Notes: generated from the letters alone by a model not told the origin. Positions 23,855 to 32,846 are shown, numbered from the stretch's first letter. The stretch is DNA of 35,846 nt from Verrucomicrobia subdivision 6 bacterium (GCA_947466515.1 CANIEM010000016.1:1-35846), one strand, 5' to 3'. Translations and numbers: made by a program.

Positions 23855-26383
23855 ATGGCTGAAGGGACAACTCCCATGATGAGACAGTACCAAGGTCTGC
23901 GGTCGCAGATTCCTAATGATACTCTGCTCTTTTTTCGGTTAGGAGATTTCTACGAGATGTTTTTCGAGGATGCGCAGGAGGGGGCTCGTTTATTGAACCT
24001 AACCCTGACGAAGCGAAATGGGATTCCGATGTGCGGACTGCCCTTTCATGCGGCGGAAGGCTATGTGACAAAGCTTTTGGCGGTTGGCAGGAAGGTGGCC
24101 CTCTGCGATCAGGTCGGTGAAGTGCGTACAGGGCAGATGGTAGAGAGAGCGATCACACGTATCCTCAGTCCTGGATGTGCGGTAGGGGTCGAACTGGCTG
24201 AGCCTAAATTGCCCCGCTGGCTCGCGGCAGTGCGAAGGGGAGATGGTAAAAAAACGAAGTGGGGATTCGCCCTGTTGGATGCAACGACGGGAGATTTTAG
24301 GTTAGCGGAGCTTGAGGACGAAGCCGCTTGTCGCGAGGAGATACGAAGAACAAACCCTGCGGAGATTTTGATCGCGGAGGAGGAGAAGGAGATGGGGGCG
24401 TGGGTGGAGAGAAGTACAACCGTAACGCGGGTGTCGGAGTGGACTCTAGAGGAGGAGACGGGACGAACCCTACTTTGCGATCATTTTAGAGTACAAAGCT
24501 TGGATGGATTCGGTTGTGGTGGGATGTGTTCTGCGGTGGGCGCGGCAGGCGGGTTGATTCGATATTTGACTGAGACTCTCAAGGGGGTAGCGAAGCATCT
24601 ACAAGCACCGAAGCCTTTCCGCTCCGAGGAGTGTCTACGTCTTGATGTGGCCACCCAGAAAAACTTAGAGCTGCTCTCTTCGGCCTCGACAGGGGCGGAT
24701 ACGAGTGTCATTCGGGCGATCGACCAGACAATTACTGCGATGGGAGGTCGTGAGCTGAGGGGATGGCTTGTGCGGCCTTTGCGCAATTTGGAGGAGATTG
24801 AGGGGCGTCATGAAGCGGTCGCGGGATTTCTAGAGGATGCGGGGGCTCTAGATGATTTCCGTGAAGGTCTGAAAGAAGTGCGTGATTTGGCTCGGTTGGT
24901 GGGTCGGCTAGCAGGGGGTGCAGGAAGTGCACGGGATTTGGTGGTCTTACGGCTTACGCTAGAGGCCTTGCCTAGTATCCAGAAAATGGCAACGAAGATA
25001 CGAGGAAAAAAGGTTCAGGAGTTGAATCAGCAGGTAGAGTTGGAAAATGAACTGGCGGCGGAGTTAGCGCGTGGCGTGGCGGAGGAGCCTCCTGCACTGG
25101 CCAGAGAGGGTGGAATGATTCGGGACGGATACGATGCGGAGTTGGATGGATATCGGGAGGCGATGCGAGAAGGTCGAGGTTGGATTGCTGATCTGCAAGC
25201 GAAAGAGATTGAGCGGACAGGGATCAAGAGCTTAAAGATACGTTTTAATCAAGTATCGGGATATGGAATCGAGATTACAAAGACGAACTTGGATCAAGTG
25301 CCAGCGGAGTATGAAAGAAAGCAAACTCTCGCTCAGGCGGAGCGTTTTGTGACAAAAGAGCTGAAGGACACTGAAGTGAAGATTCTCGGCGCAGAGGAGA
25401 AGGCAATCGCCAGGGAGATGGTTCTTTTTGGGATGTTGAGGGATCGGGTTGTGGCTCGAGTACTATTTCTACAAAAAACTGCCACCGCAATCGGATCTCT
25501 CGATGCTTTAGCGGGAATGGCGTCGACGGCTCGTCGCTGGGGCTATGTGCGACCGACAATGCGGCGTGATGGGCGAATTCAGATTCGCGGGGGTCGGCAT
25601 CCTGTGGTGGAGCAGATTTTAGCGGGTGGGGCGGAACCCTTTGTGCCGAACGATCTTTTGTTGGGGAATGAGTATGGGACGTTGATCGTTTTGACCGGAC
25701 CGAACATGGCGGGAAAAAGTACGTACTTGAGGCAAGCGGCCTTGATCTGCCTGTTGGCCCAAGTGGGTTCTTTTGTCCCTGCGATATCGGCTGAGTTGCC
25801 GGTGTTGGATCGGATATTTACGAGGATTGGAGCGGGAGATGATCTGGCGCGAGGACAAAGTACCTTTCTCGTGGAGATGAATGAAACGGCGATGATCTTA
25901 CATAACGCCACAAAAGAGAGCTTGGTGATCCTGGATGAGATAGGGCGGGGGACGAGCACATTGGATGGTTTAAGTATCGCTTGGGCGGTGGGTGAACATC
26001 TTCACGATGAAGTAAAGGCAAAGACTCTTTTTGCGACCCACTATCACGAGCTAACCGAGTTGGCGTTGACCCGGGGCGGGGTTAGAAACTATCGAGTGGC
26101 CGTTCGAGAGGAAAAGGATCGCGTAGTTTTTCTTCGGCAGATTATTGAGGGAGGGGCAGATCGGAGTTACGGAATTCAAGTGGCACGACTAGCGGGATTG
26201 CCTGCGGAGGTTTTAGCTCGGGCGACGGAGATATTGCAGGGTTTAGAAGAAGGGGAAACCGACGATACGGGAAAGCCTGCAAGAATTAAACCTAAGGGTG
26301 CCGGTCGGGGGAATGAGGTGAAGGGACAAATGGATCTCTTTGGAGGTGGGTCGGTGAAGAAGGGTAAGAAAGCGAAGCTTTAG
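23855..26383 (+). CDS. mutS: DNA mismatch repair protein MutS
   Basis: Recognises base mismatches and small loops and recruits MutL. From the ATG at 23855 the product is 842 aa, starting MAEGTTPMMRQYQGLR as in the family. The mismatch-binding region has FFRLGDFYEMFFEDA with the Phe-x-Glu contact; the ATPase domain has Walker A TGPNMAGKSTYLRQ (about 612-625), FTRIGAGDDLARGQSTFLVEM and Walker B VILDEIGRGTSTLDG. A DNA-clamp and lever section precede it. An upstream in-frame ATG at 23783 would add 24 atypical residues. A possible promoter TTGAAA-17-TCTATG at about 23770 would start transcription beyond that ATG, favouring 23855. Confidence 0.96.
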   Translation: MAEGTTPMMRQYQGLRSQIPNDTLLFFRLGDFYEMFFEDAQEGARLLNLTLTKRNGIPMCGLPFHAAEGYVTKLLAVGRKVALCDQVGEVRTGQMVERAITRILSPGCAVGVELAEPKLPRWLAAVRRGDGKKTKWGFALLDATTGDFRLAELEDEAACREEIRRTNPAEILIAEEEKEMGAWVERSTTVTRVSEWTLEEETGRTLLCDHFRVQSLDGFGCGGMCSAVGAAGGLIRYLTETLKGVAKHLQAPKPFRSEECLRLDVATQKNLELLSSASTGADTSVIRAIDQTITAMGGRELRGWLVRPLRNLEEIEGRHEAVAGFLEDAGALDDFREGLKEVRDLARLVGRLAGGAGSARDLVVLRLTLEALPSIQKMATKIRGKKVQELNQQVELENELAAELARGVAEEPPALAREGGMIRDGYDAELDGYREAMREGRGWIADLQAKEIERTGIKSLKIRFNQVSGYGIEITKTNLDQVPAEYERKQTLAQAERFVTKELKDTEVKILGAEEKAIAREMVLFGMLRDRVVARVLFLQKTATAIGSLDALAGMASTARRWGYVRPTMRRDGRIQIRGGRHPVVEQILAGGAEPFVPNDLLLGNEYGTLIVLTGPNMAGKSTYLRQAALICLLAQVGSFVPAISAELPVLDRIFTRIGAGDDLARGQSTFLVEMNETAMILHNATKESLVILDEIGRGTSTLDGLSIAWAVGEHLHDEVKAKTLFATHYHELTELALTRGGVRNYRVAVREEKDRVVFLRQIIEGGADRSYGIQVARLAGLPAEVLARATEILQGLEEGETDDTGKPARIKPKGAGRGNEVKGQMDLFGGGSVKKGKKAKL

Positions 26384-26389
26384 AGGTTT

Positions 26390-26405
26390 AAGAGGCGCTC
26401 TTTTT
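26390..26405 (+). terminator. Small intrinsic terminator-like hairpin after mutS
   Basis: AAGAG-GCG-CTCTT forms a 5-bp stem followed by a T tract (TTTTT at 26401-26405), only a few nt after the mutS stop and just before the GTG of the next gene. The stem is short, so termination may be partial and downstream genes may be read through. Confidence 0.45.
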
Positions 26406-26422
26406 CGTTATCATCCATTTGC

Positions 26423-27619
26423 GTGAAAAATCTTAAGAAGGTTTTAATTCTTTCGGCAAGCGCGGGTACAGGTCATGTCCGAGCGGCTTCGGCGATTGAG
26501 AAGATTTGTCGAGCTACCCCAGGAATTGGAGAGGTGGCCAATGTGGATGCGTTGGCTTTTACGAACAAACTTTTCCGCGACTTTTACTCCAAGCTCTATC
26601 TGGCTTTAGTGAAAGATGCGCCGACTTTGCTGGGTTGGTGGTATGCGAAGAGCGATGAACCTTGGAAAACGGATAAGATGCGGATTCTTCTGGATCGCTT
26701 GAATACTCGACCCTTGGTGCGCCTGCTGGCAAAGATGCAGCCGGATATCACAATCTGCACTCATTTCATGCCTGCGGAAATTATTTCGCATTTAATCACC
26801 ATAAAGGCGATTCAGGCCAAGCTTTCGATTGTGGTAACCGATTTTGATTTTCATGCGATGTGGTTATCGCGCGCTTTTCATCGGTACTTCGTTGCTCTGG
26901 ACGAGACGAAGGCGTATTTAACCACTTTGGGTCTGCCCGCTGAACGGATTACGGTAAGTGGGATTCCGGTGGACCCAGACTTTGGGCGGAATACGGATCA
27001 ACCGGGTTTGCGAAAAAAACTAGGTTTAGCGTTGGATCGTCCTGTGATTCTAGTCACGGCTGGAGCCTTGGGAGTCAATCCCGCCGAGGCGGTGGTCAAA
27101 TCCTTACGGCAGTTAGCGCAGCGGGCGCAGGTGGTGGTAATCTGCGGAAAGAATCCTGAGGCGAAAGAGCGAGTCGAGCAGGAGCTAGCTCGAGGGAATG
27201 GCTCCAAGGTGGATTTCAAGGTGATGGGTTATGTAGATGAGATGCCTTCTTGGATGGGGGCCGCAGATCTACTCGTGAGCAAGCCAGGTGGGATGACTTC
27301 GGCCGAGGCGATGGCTTCGAGTTTGCCGATGGTCATTTACGATCCGATTCCTGGGCAAGAGGAAAGAAATAGTGATCAGCTTTTAGAGAAGGGAGTGGCG
27401 ATTAAATGCAATGAAATCTCCATCCTAGGATATAAAGTGGGCCAACTTTTGGGTGATGTCGGACGATTGGAGCAGATGCGAAAGGCAGCACGAAAAATGG
27501 GATGTCCCCACGCTGCGGAAGTTGTGGTAAAAACCCTCCTAGCCGACTCGGGGAGTGATCCGATCGAGGTAAATTCGGATCAGCAGGAGGAGATGGCAGA
27601 AAGTGTTCGGAAGCGATGA
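26423..27619 (+). CDS. MGDG-synthase/UgtP-like diacylglycerol glycosyltransferase
   Basis: 398-aa GT28-type enzyme of the monogalactosyldiacylglycerol-synthase group, which transfers sugar from a UDP-sugar to diacylglycerol at the membrane. The N-terminal acceptor domain has VLILSASAGTGHVRAASAIEK and ICTHFMPAEIISHL; the C-terminal donor site has DLLVSKPGGMTSAEAMASS and PMVIYDPIPGQEERN. Start is GTG, with no strong Shine-Dalgarno visible. It overlaps the downstream GH1 gene by 4 nt (ATGA). Whether it makes glucolipid or galactolipid, or processes a different polyprenyl/lipid acceptor, is not visible. Confidence 0.85.
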   Translation: MKNLKKVLILSASAGTGHVRAASAIEKICRATPGIGEVANVDALAFTNKLFRDFYSKLYLALVKDAPTLLGWWYAKSDEPWKTDKMRILLDRLNTRPLVRLLAKMQPDITICTHFMPAEIISHLITIKAIQAKLSIVVTDFDFHAMWLSRAFHRYFVALDETKAYLTTLGLPAERITVSGIPVDPDFGRNTDQPGLRKKLGLALDRPVILVTAGALGVNPAEAVVKSLRQLAQRAQVVVICGKNPEAKERVEQELARGNGSKVDFKVMGYVDEMPSWMGAADLLVSKPGGMTSAEAMASSLPMVIYDPIPGQEERNSDQLLEKGVAIKCNEISILGYKVGQLLGDVGRLEQMRKAARKMGCPHAAEVVVKTLLADSGSDPIEVNSDQQEEMAESVRKR

Positions 27620-29151
27620 AGTCGGTAGCTAGGGATGATTCTTTTCTTTGGGGGGTGGCGTCCTGTCCTTATCAGCACGAGGGCGGGTTCAACCAGGAGG
27701 GGCAGCCACAGAATAACTGGGCGGCGTGGGAGAACGCGGGAAAGGTGGAGCGGTCGGGGCGGGCTGCTGATTTCTGGAATCGGTATGAGGAGGACTTTGA
27801 TCGGGCGGAGATGATGGGTCTGACGGCGTACCGACTGGGGTTAGATTGGGCGCGAATCCAGCCAAAAGGCTTGGGAACAGAATTAGACGCAAGCGTCTTG
27901 GATCGTTATGCGGAGATGTTAGGTGCCTTAAGAGCGCGGAAAATGGAACCCCTGATTACCCTTTGTCATTTCACAACCCCAGCATGGTTAGGGACTGATC
28001 CGTGGTTGGAGGAGACAACTCCCGAAATCTTCGCGCAGTTTGTCCGCCAGATGTTGGAGGGGTTGAATCGACGTTTGGTCAGTCGGGGAGTGGCGCCACC
28101 CCTTTGGTTTATCACGCTGAACGAGCCAAACATGTTGGCGGCTTGCACTTATAACGTTGGGGCATTTCCTGCAGGGCGTCGGGCATGGTGGGCGGCGGCA
28201 CTTTGCGCATTACAAACTATGCTGGAAGCGCATGTGCGAGTTCGGCGTGAAGTTCACTCTCTTTACGCCGAGAACCCTGATTGGGGTTTGCCTAAGCTAA
28301 CCTTTAATAACTTTGCCAGTGATCTTTATTGGATGGATAAAATGTTGCTGGATGTTTTGGAGGGGGCTCGGCAAACACACGGTAAGGAACCCGTCATCTC
28401 TTTTCTTAACGATCGATATCGTGAATTTACTCGTGCTTATCGAGCAATGGACTTTCCGCACCATGGTCTTTTTTCGGAGGGGGTGGGGGAGTTGATTAAA
28501 CAGGTTCAGCATGGATTAAGCCGAAGATTTCTGAACGAAAGCACCTTTTCTCGGTTGGTGAGTTTAGTTCGGGAACGGAGGGATGATCGGGTTGTGGACT
28601 ATATCTCCTTTGATTATTACGACCCTTTTGTGGGAAATGCGGTCCGCATGCCGACCCTCTCCGACTTAAAGCTAGGCCGAGTCGGTTTACGGGAATGGTT
28701 AACCCAGAGTTTGACGACAAAGTGGTGGGACTGGAAAGCGTTGCCGCGTGGCTTGCGTTTCTTTGTTGAGCGCTACGCCGCGGAATATCCGGGTCTTCCT
28801 ATCGTGATTGCGGAGAACGGAATGGCGGAACGGCGCTGTATGGGTGAGACGGCGTGTGATTTGCGGGGAGATGAGCAGAACCGGAGTTATTTTCTGAAAC
28901 AACATGTTGGGGAGGTGATTAAGTTAAAACGGGAAGGGTTACCTTTAATGGGATATTTTCACTGGTCACTAACGGATAATTACGAATGGGGAACGTACGC
29001 CCCTCGTTTTGGCTTATTTGGAATTGATTTTAAATCCAAGGGACTGGAACGTGTTCCTCGAGATGAAGGGGGTGACATTCCTTGGGAAGCTTATGCAGCA
29101 TTAATAGCAAACGCGGACTTCTCTTCTCAGGAATTTCCTATTTTAAATTAA
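27616..29151 (+). CDS. Glycoside hydrolase family 1 enzyme (beta-glycosidase)
   Basis: 511 aa, the (beta/alpha)8 barrel of GH1. The acid/base Glu170 is in ITLNEPN and the nucleophile Glu400 in VIAENGMAE. The N-terminal signature FLWGVASCPYQHEGG and the C-terminal aglycone-sugar region GYFHWSLTDNYEWGTYAPRFG with GLFGID are also intact. No signal peptide, so it should be cytoplasmic. It hydrolyses or transglycosylates beta-linked glucosides, galactosides or related sugars. Its ATGA coupling to a lipid glycosyltransferase suggests a linked role in glycolipid turnover or transglycosylation, which is inference. Confidence 0.93.
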   Translation: MKSVARDDSFLWGVASCPYQHEGGFNQEGQPQNNWAAWENAGKVERSGRAADFWNRYEEDFDRAEMMGLTAYRLGLDWARIQPKGLGTELDASVLDRYAEMLGALRARKMEPLITLCHFTTPAWLGTDPWLEETTPEIFAQFVRQMLEGLNRRLVSRGVAPPLWFITLNEPNMLAACTYNVGAFPAGRRAWWAAALCALQTMLEAHVRVRREVHSLYAENPDWGLPKLTFNNFASDLYWMDKMLLDVLEGARQTHGKEPVISFLNDRYREFTRAYRAMDFPHHGLFSEGVGELIKQVQHGLSRRFLNESTFSRLVSLVRERRDDRVVDYISFDYYDPFVGNAVRMPTLSDLKLGRVGLREWLTQSLTTKWWDWKALPRGLRFFVERYAAEYPGLPIVIAENGMAERRCMGETACDLRGDEQNRSYFLKQHVGEVIKLKREGLPLMGYFHWSLTDNYEWGTYAPRFGLFGIDFKSKGLERVPRDEGGDIPWEAYAALIANADFSSQEFPILN

Positions 29152-29196
29152 GCGCGTTTTTTCTCGTAAAAAATAACTAAACTGCTGAAGTTTTTT

Positions 29197-30201
29197 ATGA
29201 AAAATCCTTCTGGCAAAGGCAGTACGATCCAAAGCCTTTTAGAACAAGCCCATAAGGACTTTCGGAATGTAGGTGAGGGAGAGGTGGCTACGTATATTCC
29301 AGAGTTAAGTAAGGCTAATCCTGACCATTTTGGGATATGTGTGGCGACGGTTGAGGGGGAGATATTTGAAGTTGGGGATTGTGACCAAGAGTTCACGATG
29401 CAATCGATTTCCAAAATTCTGGTTTATGCTTTGGCTTTATCGTTGCATGGTGAAAAAGAAGTCTCTCTGCACGTCGGGGTGGAGCCAAGTGGCGATGCAT
29501 TTAATTCGATTCAGTTGGATAAAAAAAATCGGGCCTTCAACCCCATGGTTAACGCGGGGGCTATTACGACGACAGCATTTGTTCATGGGGCGACATTTGA
29601 AAGTCGGTGGGCGAAGATTCTCGATACTTTGAGTGCGGCGGCAGGGAGAACTCTGCGGATGGACGAAAAAGTCTATCAATCAGAAAGTAGGACTGGGCAC
29701 CGGAATCGTGCTTTGACCTGGCTTGTGACCAACTTCAACCAAATTGAGGCCACGAATAATCTTGAAACCCTTGAGTTGTATTTCATGCAGTGCTCGATTC
29801 TAGTAACGGCGAGAGATTTAGCGGTGATGGGGGCGACCCTCGCGAACATGGGCACAAATCCGTTTACAGGAAAGAACGTATTCGATGTACAGTGTATTCA
29901 GGCAACCCTCTCTGTGATGTTTACTTGCGGAATGTATGACTTTGCAGGTGAGTGGGCTTTTCGTGTTGGGATTCCTGCGAAAAGTGGTGTCTCAGGCGGA
30001 ATCCTAGGAGTAGTCAATCGGCAGATTGGTATAGGAACTTTTTCCCCCCGCATCGATGAGAAAGGTAATAGCAGTCGTGGAATTCGAGTTTTTCAGTATC
30101 TTTCTGAGGAGTTGGGTCTGCATACCTTTAATTTCATGAATCATGGATCTAGCTTTTTGACGGGGCTGAGCGGTGTTGAATCTTCCGTACCTCAGCGATA
30201 G
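29197..30201 (+). CDS. glsA: Glutaminase A
   Basis: 334 aa, beta-lactamase-like fold glutaminase that hydrolyses glutamine to glutamate and ammonia. The Ser-x-x-Lys pair is S70-I-S-K73 in FTMQSISKILVYALAL; also typical are EPSGDAFNSIQLD, FNPMVNAGAI, MQCSILVTARDLAVMG, and AFRVGIPAKSGVSGGILGVV near residues 255-280. The upstream 45 nt contain T6 (29157-29162) facing A6 (29168-29173), which may end GH1 transcription weakly. Only a weak ribosome site (CTGAAG) is seen. A STAS-domain gene follows by 28-64 nt. Confidence 0.95.
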   Translation: MKNPSGKGSTIQSLLEQAHKDFRNVGEGEVATYIPELSKANPDHFGICVATVEGEIFEVGDCDQEFTMQSISKILVYALALSLHGEKEVSLHVGVEPSGDAFNSIQLDKKNRAFNPMVNAGAITTTAFVHGATFESRWAKILDTLSAAAGRTLRMDEKVYQSESRTGHRNRALTWLVTNFNQIEATNNLETLELYFMQCSILVTARDLAVMGATLANMGTNPFTGKNVFDVQCIQATLSVMFTCGMYDFAGEWAFRVGIPAKSGVSGGILGVVNRQIGIGTFSPRIDEKGNSSRGIRVFQYLSEELGLHTFNFMNHGSSFLTGLSGVESSVPQR

Positions 30202-30265
30202 GTACTTGATCTGGGGAGCGATTGCCTGATTGCCAGATGTGGTCTCTTCGAGTAATTTCCAAGTT

Positions 30266-30583
30266 ATGTTAACTGTAAAAGAATCCCAGATTGGCGCGGC
30301 AACTATTCTCGAGTGCAGTGGTCGTCTGGATGTGGTTACTGGTCCGACATTAGACGCAAAGATCCCAGACGGTGGAGTTGTGGTACTGGATATGGCGGAC
30401 TTGAACTATGTAAGTAGTGCAGGCCTCCGATCTATTTTACAGGCTTTAAAGAAGTTGCAACCCAAAGGGGGCAGTTTGCGGTTGAGTAGTTTACAGCCAG
30501 ACGTCCAGCGCCTGCTGGAGTTGTCCGGTTTCCTCTCGTTGGTGAAATCCTTTCCTGACAAGGATAGTGCGGCGAAGGCCTAG
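30266..30583 (+). CDS. STAS-domain protein (anti-sigma-factor antagonist family)
   Basis: 105 aa from the ATG at 30266 (117 aa from a TTG at 30230 that has GGGAG 12 nt upstream). STAS fold like SpoIIAA/RsbV: ATILECSGRLDVVTGPTLDAK, then VVVLDMADLNYVSSAGLRSIL, where the Ser-Ser-Ala-Gly loop is the phosphorylation site region in antagonists, and LRLSSLQPDVQRLLELSGF. In partner switching, unphosphorylated STAS proteins bind an anti-sigma kinase; none is encoded here. It follows glsA on the same strand and converges on a receiver-PP2C phosphatase gene that could dephosphorylate it. Confidence 0.85.
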   Translation: MLTVKESQIGAATILECSGRLDVVTGPTLDAKIPDGGVVVLDMADLNYVSSAGLRSILQALKKLQPKGGSLRLSSLQPDVQRLLELSGFLSLVKSFPDKDSAAKA

Positions 30584-30602
30584 TTCTTCGCGGAAATTGT
30601 AG

Positions 30603-30617
30603 CAGGGCGAGGCCCTG
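30603..30617. terminator. Hairpin between convergent STAS and receiver-PP2C genes
   Basis: CAGGGC-GAG-GCCCTG is a perfect 6-bp stem with a 3-nt loop in the 52-nt gap between two convergent genes. It is GC-rich but lacks a T tract on either strand. A bidirectional terminator is plausible from its position. Confidence 0.4.
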
Positions 30618-30635
30618 GAACGAGGGCGGTGGGAT

Positions 30636-31871
30636 TTAAGGGAAGAGGATGCGAATGAGGGAGAAATCGTCGTCGAGGGGGCCCGGACCGTTCATGGAGT
30701 GTAGCCAAGCGAGGAGCTTTTTGAAAACATCCGGAGCCGCTCCATTGCTTTTCATGAAGGCCTTAAACTCGCTGAACTCAAGCATGTTGCCATCGGGTTT
30801 CTTTACTTCGTAGGTACCGTCGCAGAGAACAAGAAGTTTAGAATTGGGCGGAACGATACGAGTGGCGGAGGAGTAGGGTACACCTGTCATGTAGCCAATG
30901 ACCAATCCAGGCTGATTCAGTTCCTCGATTTCCCCATCCGGGAGTAGAAGAAAAGCGGGTGGATGGCCTCCGCTGGCATGCCGAAGGCTACGAGTGGGAG
31001 CGTGGTAAACTCCGTACCAGATGGTGAAATACATGTTATTGTTTCTGTCCATTGGGAAGGAGGTATTGAGAGCGGCAAGAACGGCTCCAGGATCACGAAA
31101 GTCCACGCCGGATAGACCTCCAGCTCGAATGGCGTTAATGGCGCTAACAGAAAGAAGGGCAGCGCCGACACCGTGACCGCAGACATCCAGAAGGTAAATA
31201 GCGAAGTGCGATTCATCGATCCAGTGATATCCGAACGAATCCCCGGCAAGTTCTGTGGAGGGTTCGTAGTGCCAATCGATAGCGGAGGGACCTTGGACGG
31301 GCTCGGGAAGAATACTGCGAACATAGCGAGCGGCCTCCTCGAGCTCCTGGGTTAAACGCTTTTGGGTAGCTTCAAGAAGTTCTTTCTCCTCTTGAAGTTG
31401 GATAAAGCGAAGGTGGTCGAGATCGCGTAAGCGTTTCTTCTCCAAAGAGGAGGTGACTCGAGCGCGGAGAAGGGTTGGGTTGAAAGGCTTGGGGAGGTAA
31501 TCCTCGGCACCAGCTTCGATGCATTTGACCGCATTTTCGATCTGTTCGGCGCCTGAAATGACAATAATGGGCAGACCTTTGAGTAGTGGGTTCGCCTGAA
31601 CGGCTTGGAGGACTTCCATGCCATTCATTTCGGGCATTTCCATGTCGAGAAGCATGAGATCAAAGGATTTTTGCGTAATCAAATCCATGGCTTGGCGACC
31701 ATCGTTGGCCTCCGTAATATTTGTAAAGCCTAGTCCATTGAGTGCGCGGATGAGGACGAGGCGCATCGTGCGACTGTCATCCACGACGAGAACGTTGGCT
31801 TCTTGAATCGGCTTTACGGTGGGATCGAGGCGCGGAGCGGAAGGAGGAGTGGGTTGGGTTGCTGTGGTCAT
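30636..31871 (-). CDS. Receiver domain fused to PP2C (RsbU/SpoIIE-type) phosphatase
   Basis: 411 aa. The N-terminal receiver (about 25-145) has D31-D32, phosphoacceptor D76 (LMLLDMEMPEMNG) and Lys in DYLPKPF. A coiled coil (about 148-185; LQEEKELLEATQKRLTQEL) links to a PPM/PP2C domain (about 190-411) with AGDSFGYHWIDES, YLLDVCGHGVGAALLS, HASGGHPPAFLL and DDDFSLIRI, which carry the metal-binding aspartates. It would dephosphorylate a STAS-type antagonist when its receiver is activated. It is the last gene of the chemotaxis cluster, 85 nt after cheY. No clear ribosome site precedes the ATG. Confidence 0.92.
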   Translation of the reverse strand: MTTATQPTPPSAPRLDPTVKPIQEANVLVVDDSRTMRLVLIRALNGLGFTNITEANDGRQAMDLITQKSFDLMLLDMEMPEMNGMEVLQAVQANPLLKGLPIIVISGAEQIENAVKCIEAGAEDYLPKPFNPTLLRARVTSSLEKKRLRDLDHLRFIQLQEEKELLEATQKRLTQELEEAARYVRSILPEPVQGPSAIDWHYEPSTELAGDSFGYHWIDESHFAIYLLDVCGHGVGAALLSVSAINAIRAGGLSGVDFRDPGAVLAALNTSFPMDRNNNMYFTIWYGVYHAPTRSLRHASGGHPPAFLLLPDGEIEELNQPGLVIGYMTGVPYSSATRIVPPNSKLLVLCDGTYEVKKPDGNMLEFSEFKAFMKSNGAAPDVFKKLLAWLHSMNGPGPLDDDFSLIRILFP

Positions 31872-31956
31872 AATGGAGATTAAGGTTGGCTGAGAAGATA
31901 AGCAGTTAGGAGGGTAAGGTCAAAGCCGAGGAAGAGTGCGCCGAAGGAATGTAAGA

Positions 31957-32364
31957 TCATGGAGTGGGTGGTATTGGGGATGCAGTGATTTGAGGATGAA
32001 GGGGAATAATCTTACCAACCTTGGCGATGAGGGGTTGTTCTTGGAATGGCTTTACGATGTAGTCACGAACTCCTAGGCGGGCAACGGCCGAAATAACCTT
32101 TGGGTTCGATTCGGCAGTAAGCATAATCACGGGAATTGATTTTAGTTGGGGATCATGGCGGAGATGTTGAAGCATAGTCACTCCATCCATAACGGGCATA
32201 TTGTAATCGAGAATAATAAGATCGGGTCGCACCTCTCTAGCTTGGGCAAGACCCTCCTCCCCATTGCCAGCTTCGCGAAGCTCAACTTGAAATGGACGAA
32301 ACATCCGCGCGAGGAGGAGGCGAATCGTTTTACTGTCGTCGATACTGAGGATCTTCTGGTTCAT
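31957..32364 (-). CDS. cheY: CheY-like single-domain response regulator
   Basis: 135 aa starting MNQKILSIDDSKTIR; the ATG overlaps the cheX stop (ATGA), which decides the start over an upstream in-frame ATG at 32433. Receiver residues: D9-D10, phosphoacceptor D53 (LIILDYNMPVMDG), Thr in VIMLTAE and Lys in DYIVKPF. No output domain, only a short Thr/Pro tail. In this operon it is the likely diffusible signal to the motility apparatus, or a phosphate sink, and the substrate of the adjacent CheX. Confidence 0.9.
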   Translation of the reverse strand: MNQKILSIDDSKTIRLLLARMFRPFQVELREAGNGEEGLAQAREVRPDLIILDYNMPVMDGVTMLQHLRHDPQLKSIPVIMLTAESNPKVISAVARLGVRDYIVKPFQEQPLIAKVGKIIPLHPQITASPIPPTP

Positions 32365-32846
32365 GACGCGTTCGAGCGGATATCGATAGAAAAAGTGAAG
32401 GTATAATCTCCACAGGTCCAATGGGTAAGGCACACAGTGGGCGTGGAAGGATTTGCGGTGCCACTTGGCGAAGTACGACTTGGCAGAGGCGGATGCAAGG
32501 TGCCGGTGAGACCGCGGTTGCGAAGTTCTGTGGAAACGCGTCCTGCGATCATATTACAAAGTTCGCCCACAACATCATCTAGGTCCATATCCTTGGGGAC
32601 GTAATTACCTGAGTCGCCTAAAAGAGTCTGGGCCACCAACTGAGCGCCTGCGCTTGAAATGGTGAGAACCATTTTTCCTGAAGCACTCGAGCCAGTCCAA
32701 GCAACTGTGGCAATTCGAGGGGACGGGATTGGCAAATTCGAGGTTGGGCTAGGTTGAACCTCTCTTTTAAGTTGGGTTCGCCAAACCTCAGGGACTGATC
32801 GATCTGCGATCTCGACTAGTTCTTGTTGGGAAAGTGGGTTGGTCAT
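32361..32846 (-). CDS. cheX: CheX-like CheY-P phosphatase
   Basis: 161 aa of the CheC/CheX/FliY phosphatase group. The active-site signature E-x-x-N is visible in DDVVGELCNMIAGRVSTEL (E95, N98), which inserts into the CheY active site. One such motif is present, as in CheX. Flanking strands VAWTGSSASGKMVLTIS and the C-terminal YTFTFSIDI fit the fold; an N-terminal extension of about 40 residues is Pro-rich. ATGA overlaps link it to cheB and cheY, so enzyme and target are co-translated. Confidence 0.87.
   Translation of the reverse strand: MTNPLSQQELVEIADRSVPEVWRTQLKREVQPSPTSNLPIPSPRIATVAWTGSSASGKMVLTISSAGAQLVAQTLLGDSGNYVPKDMDLDDVVGELCNMIAGRVSTELRNRGLTGTLHPPLPSRTSPSGTANPSTPTVCLTHWTCGDYTFTFSIDIRSNAS

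Noticed and set aside
32365-32433. CheY start at the upstream ATG (32433)
   Set aside because: The ATG at 32364 overlaps the cheX stop as ATGA and begins the receiver domain directly; the upstream extension lies inside cheX.
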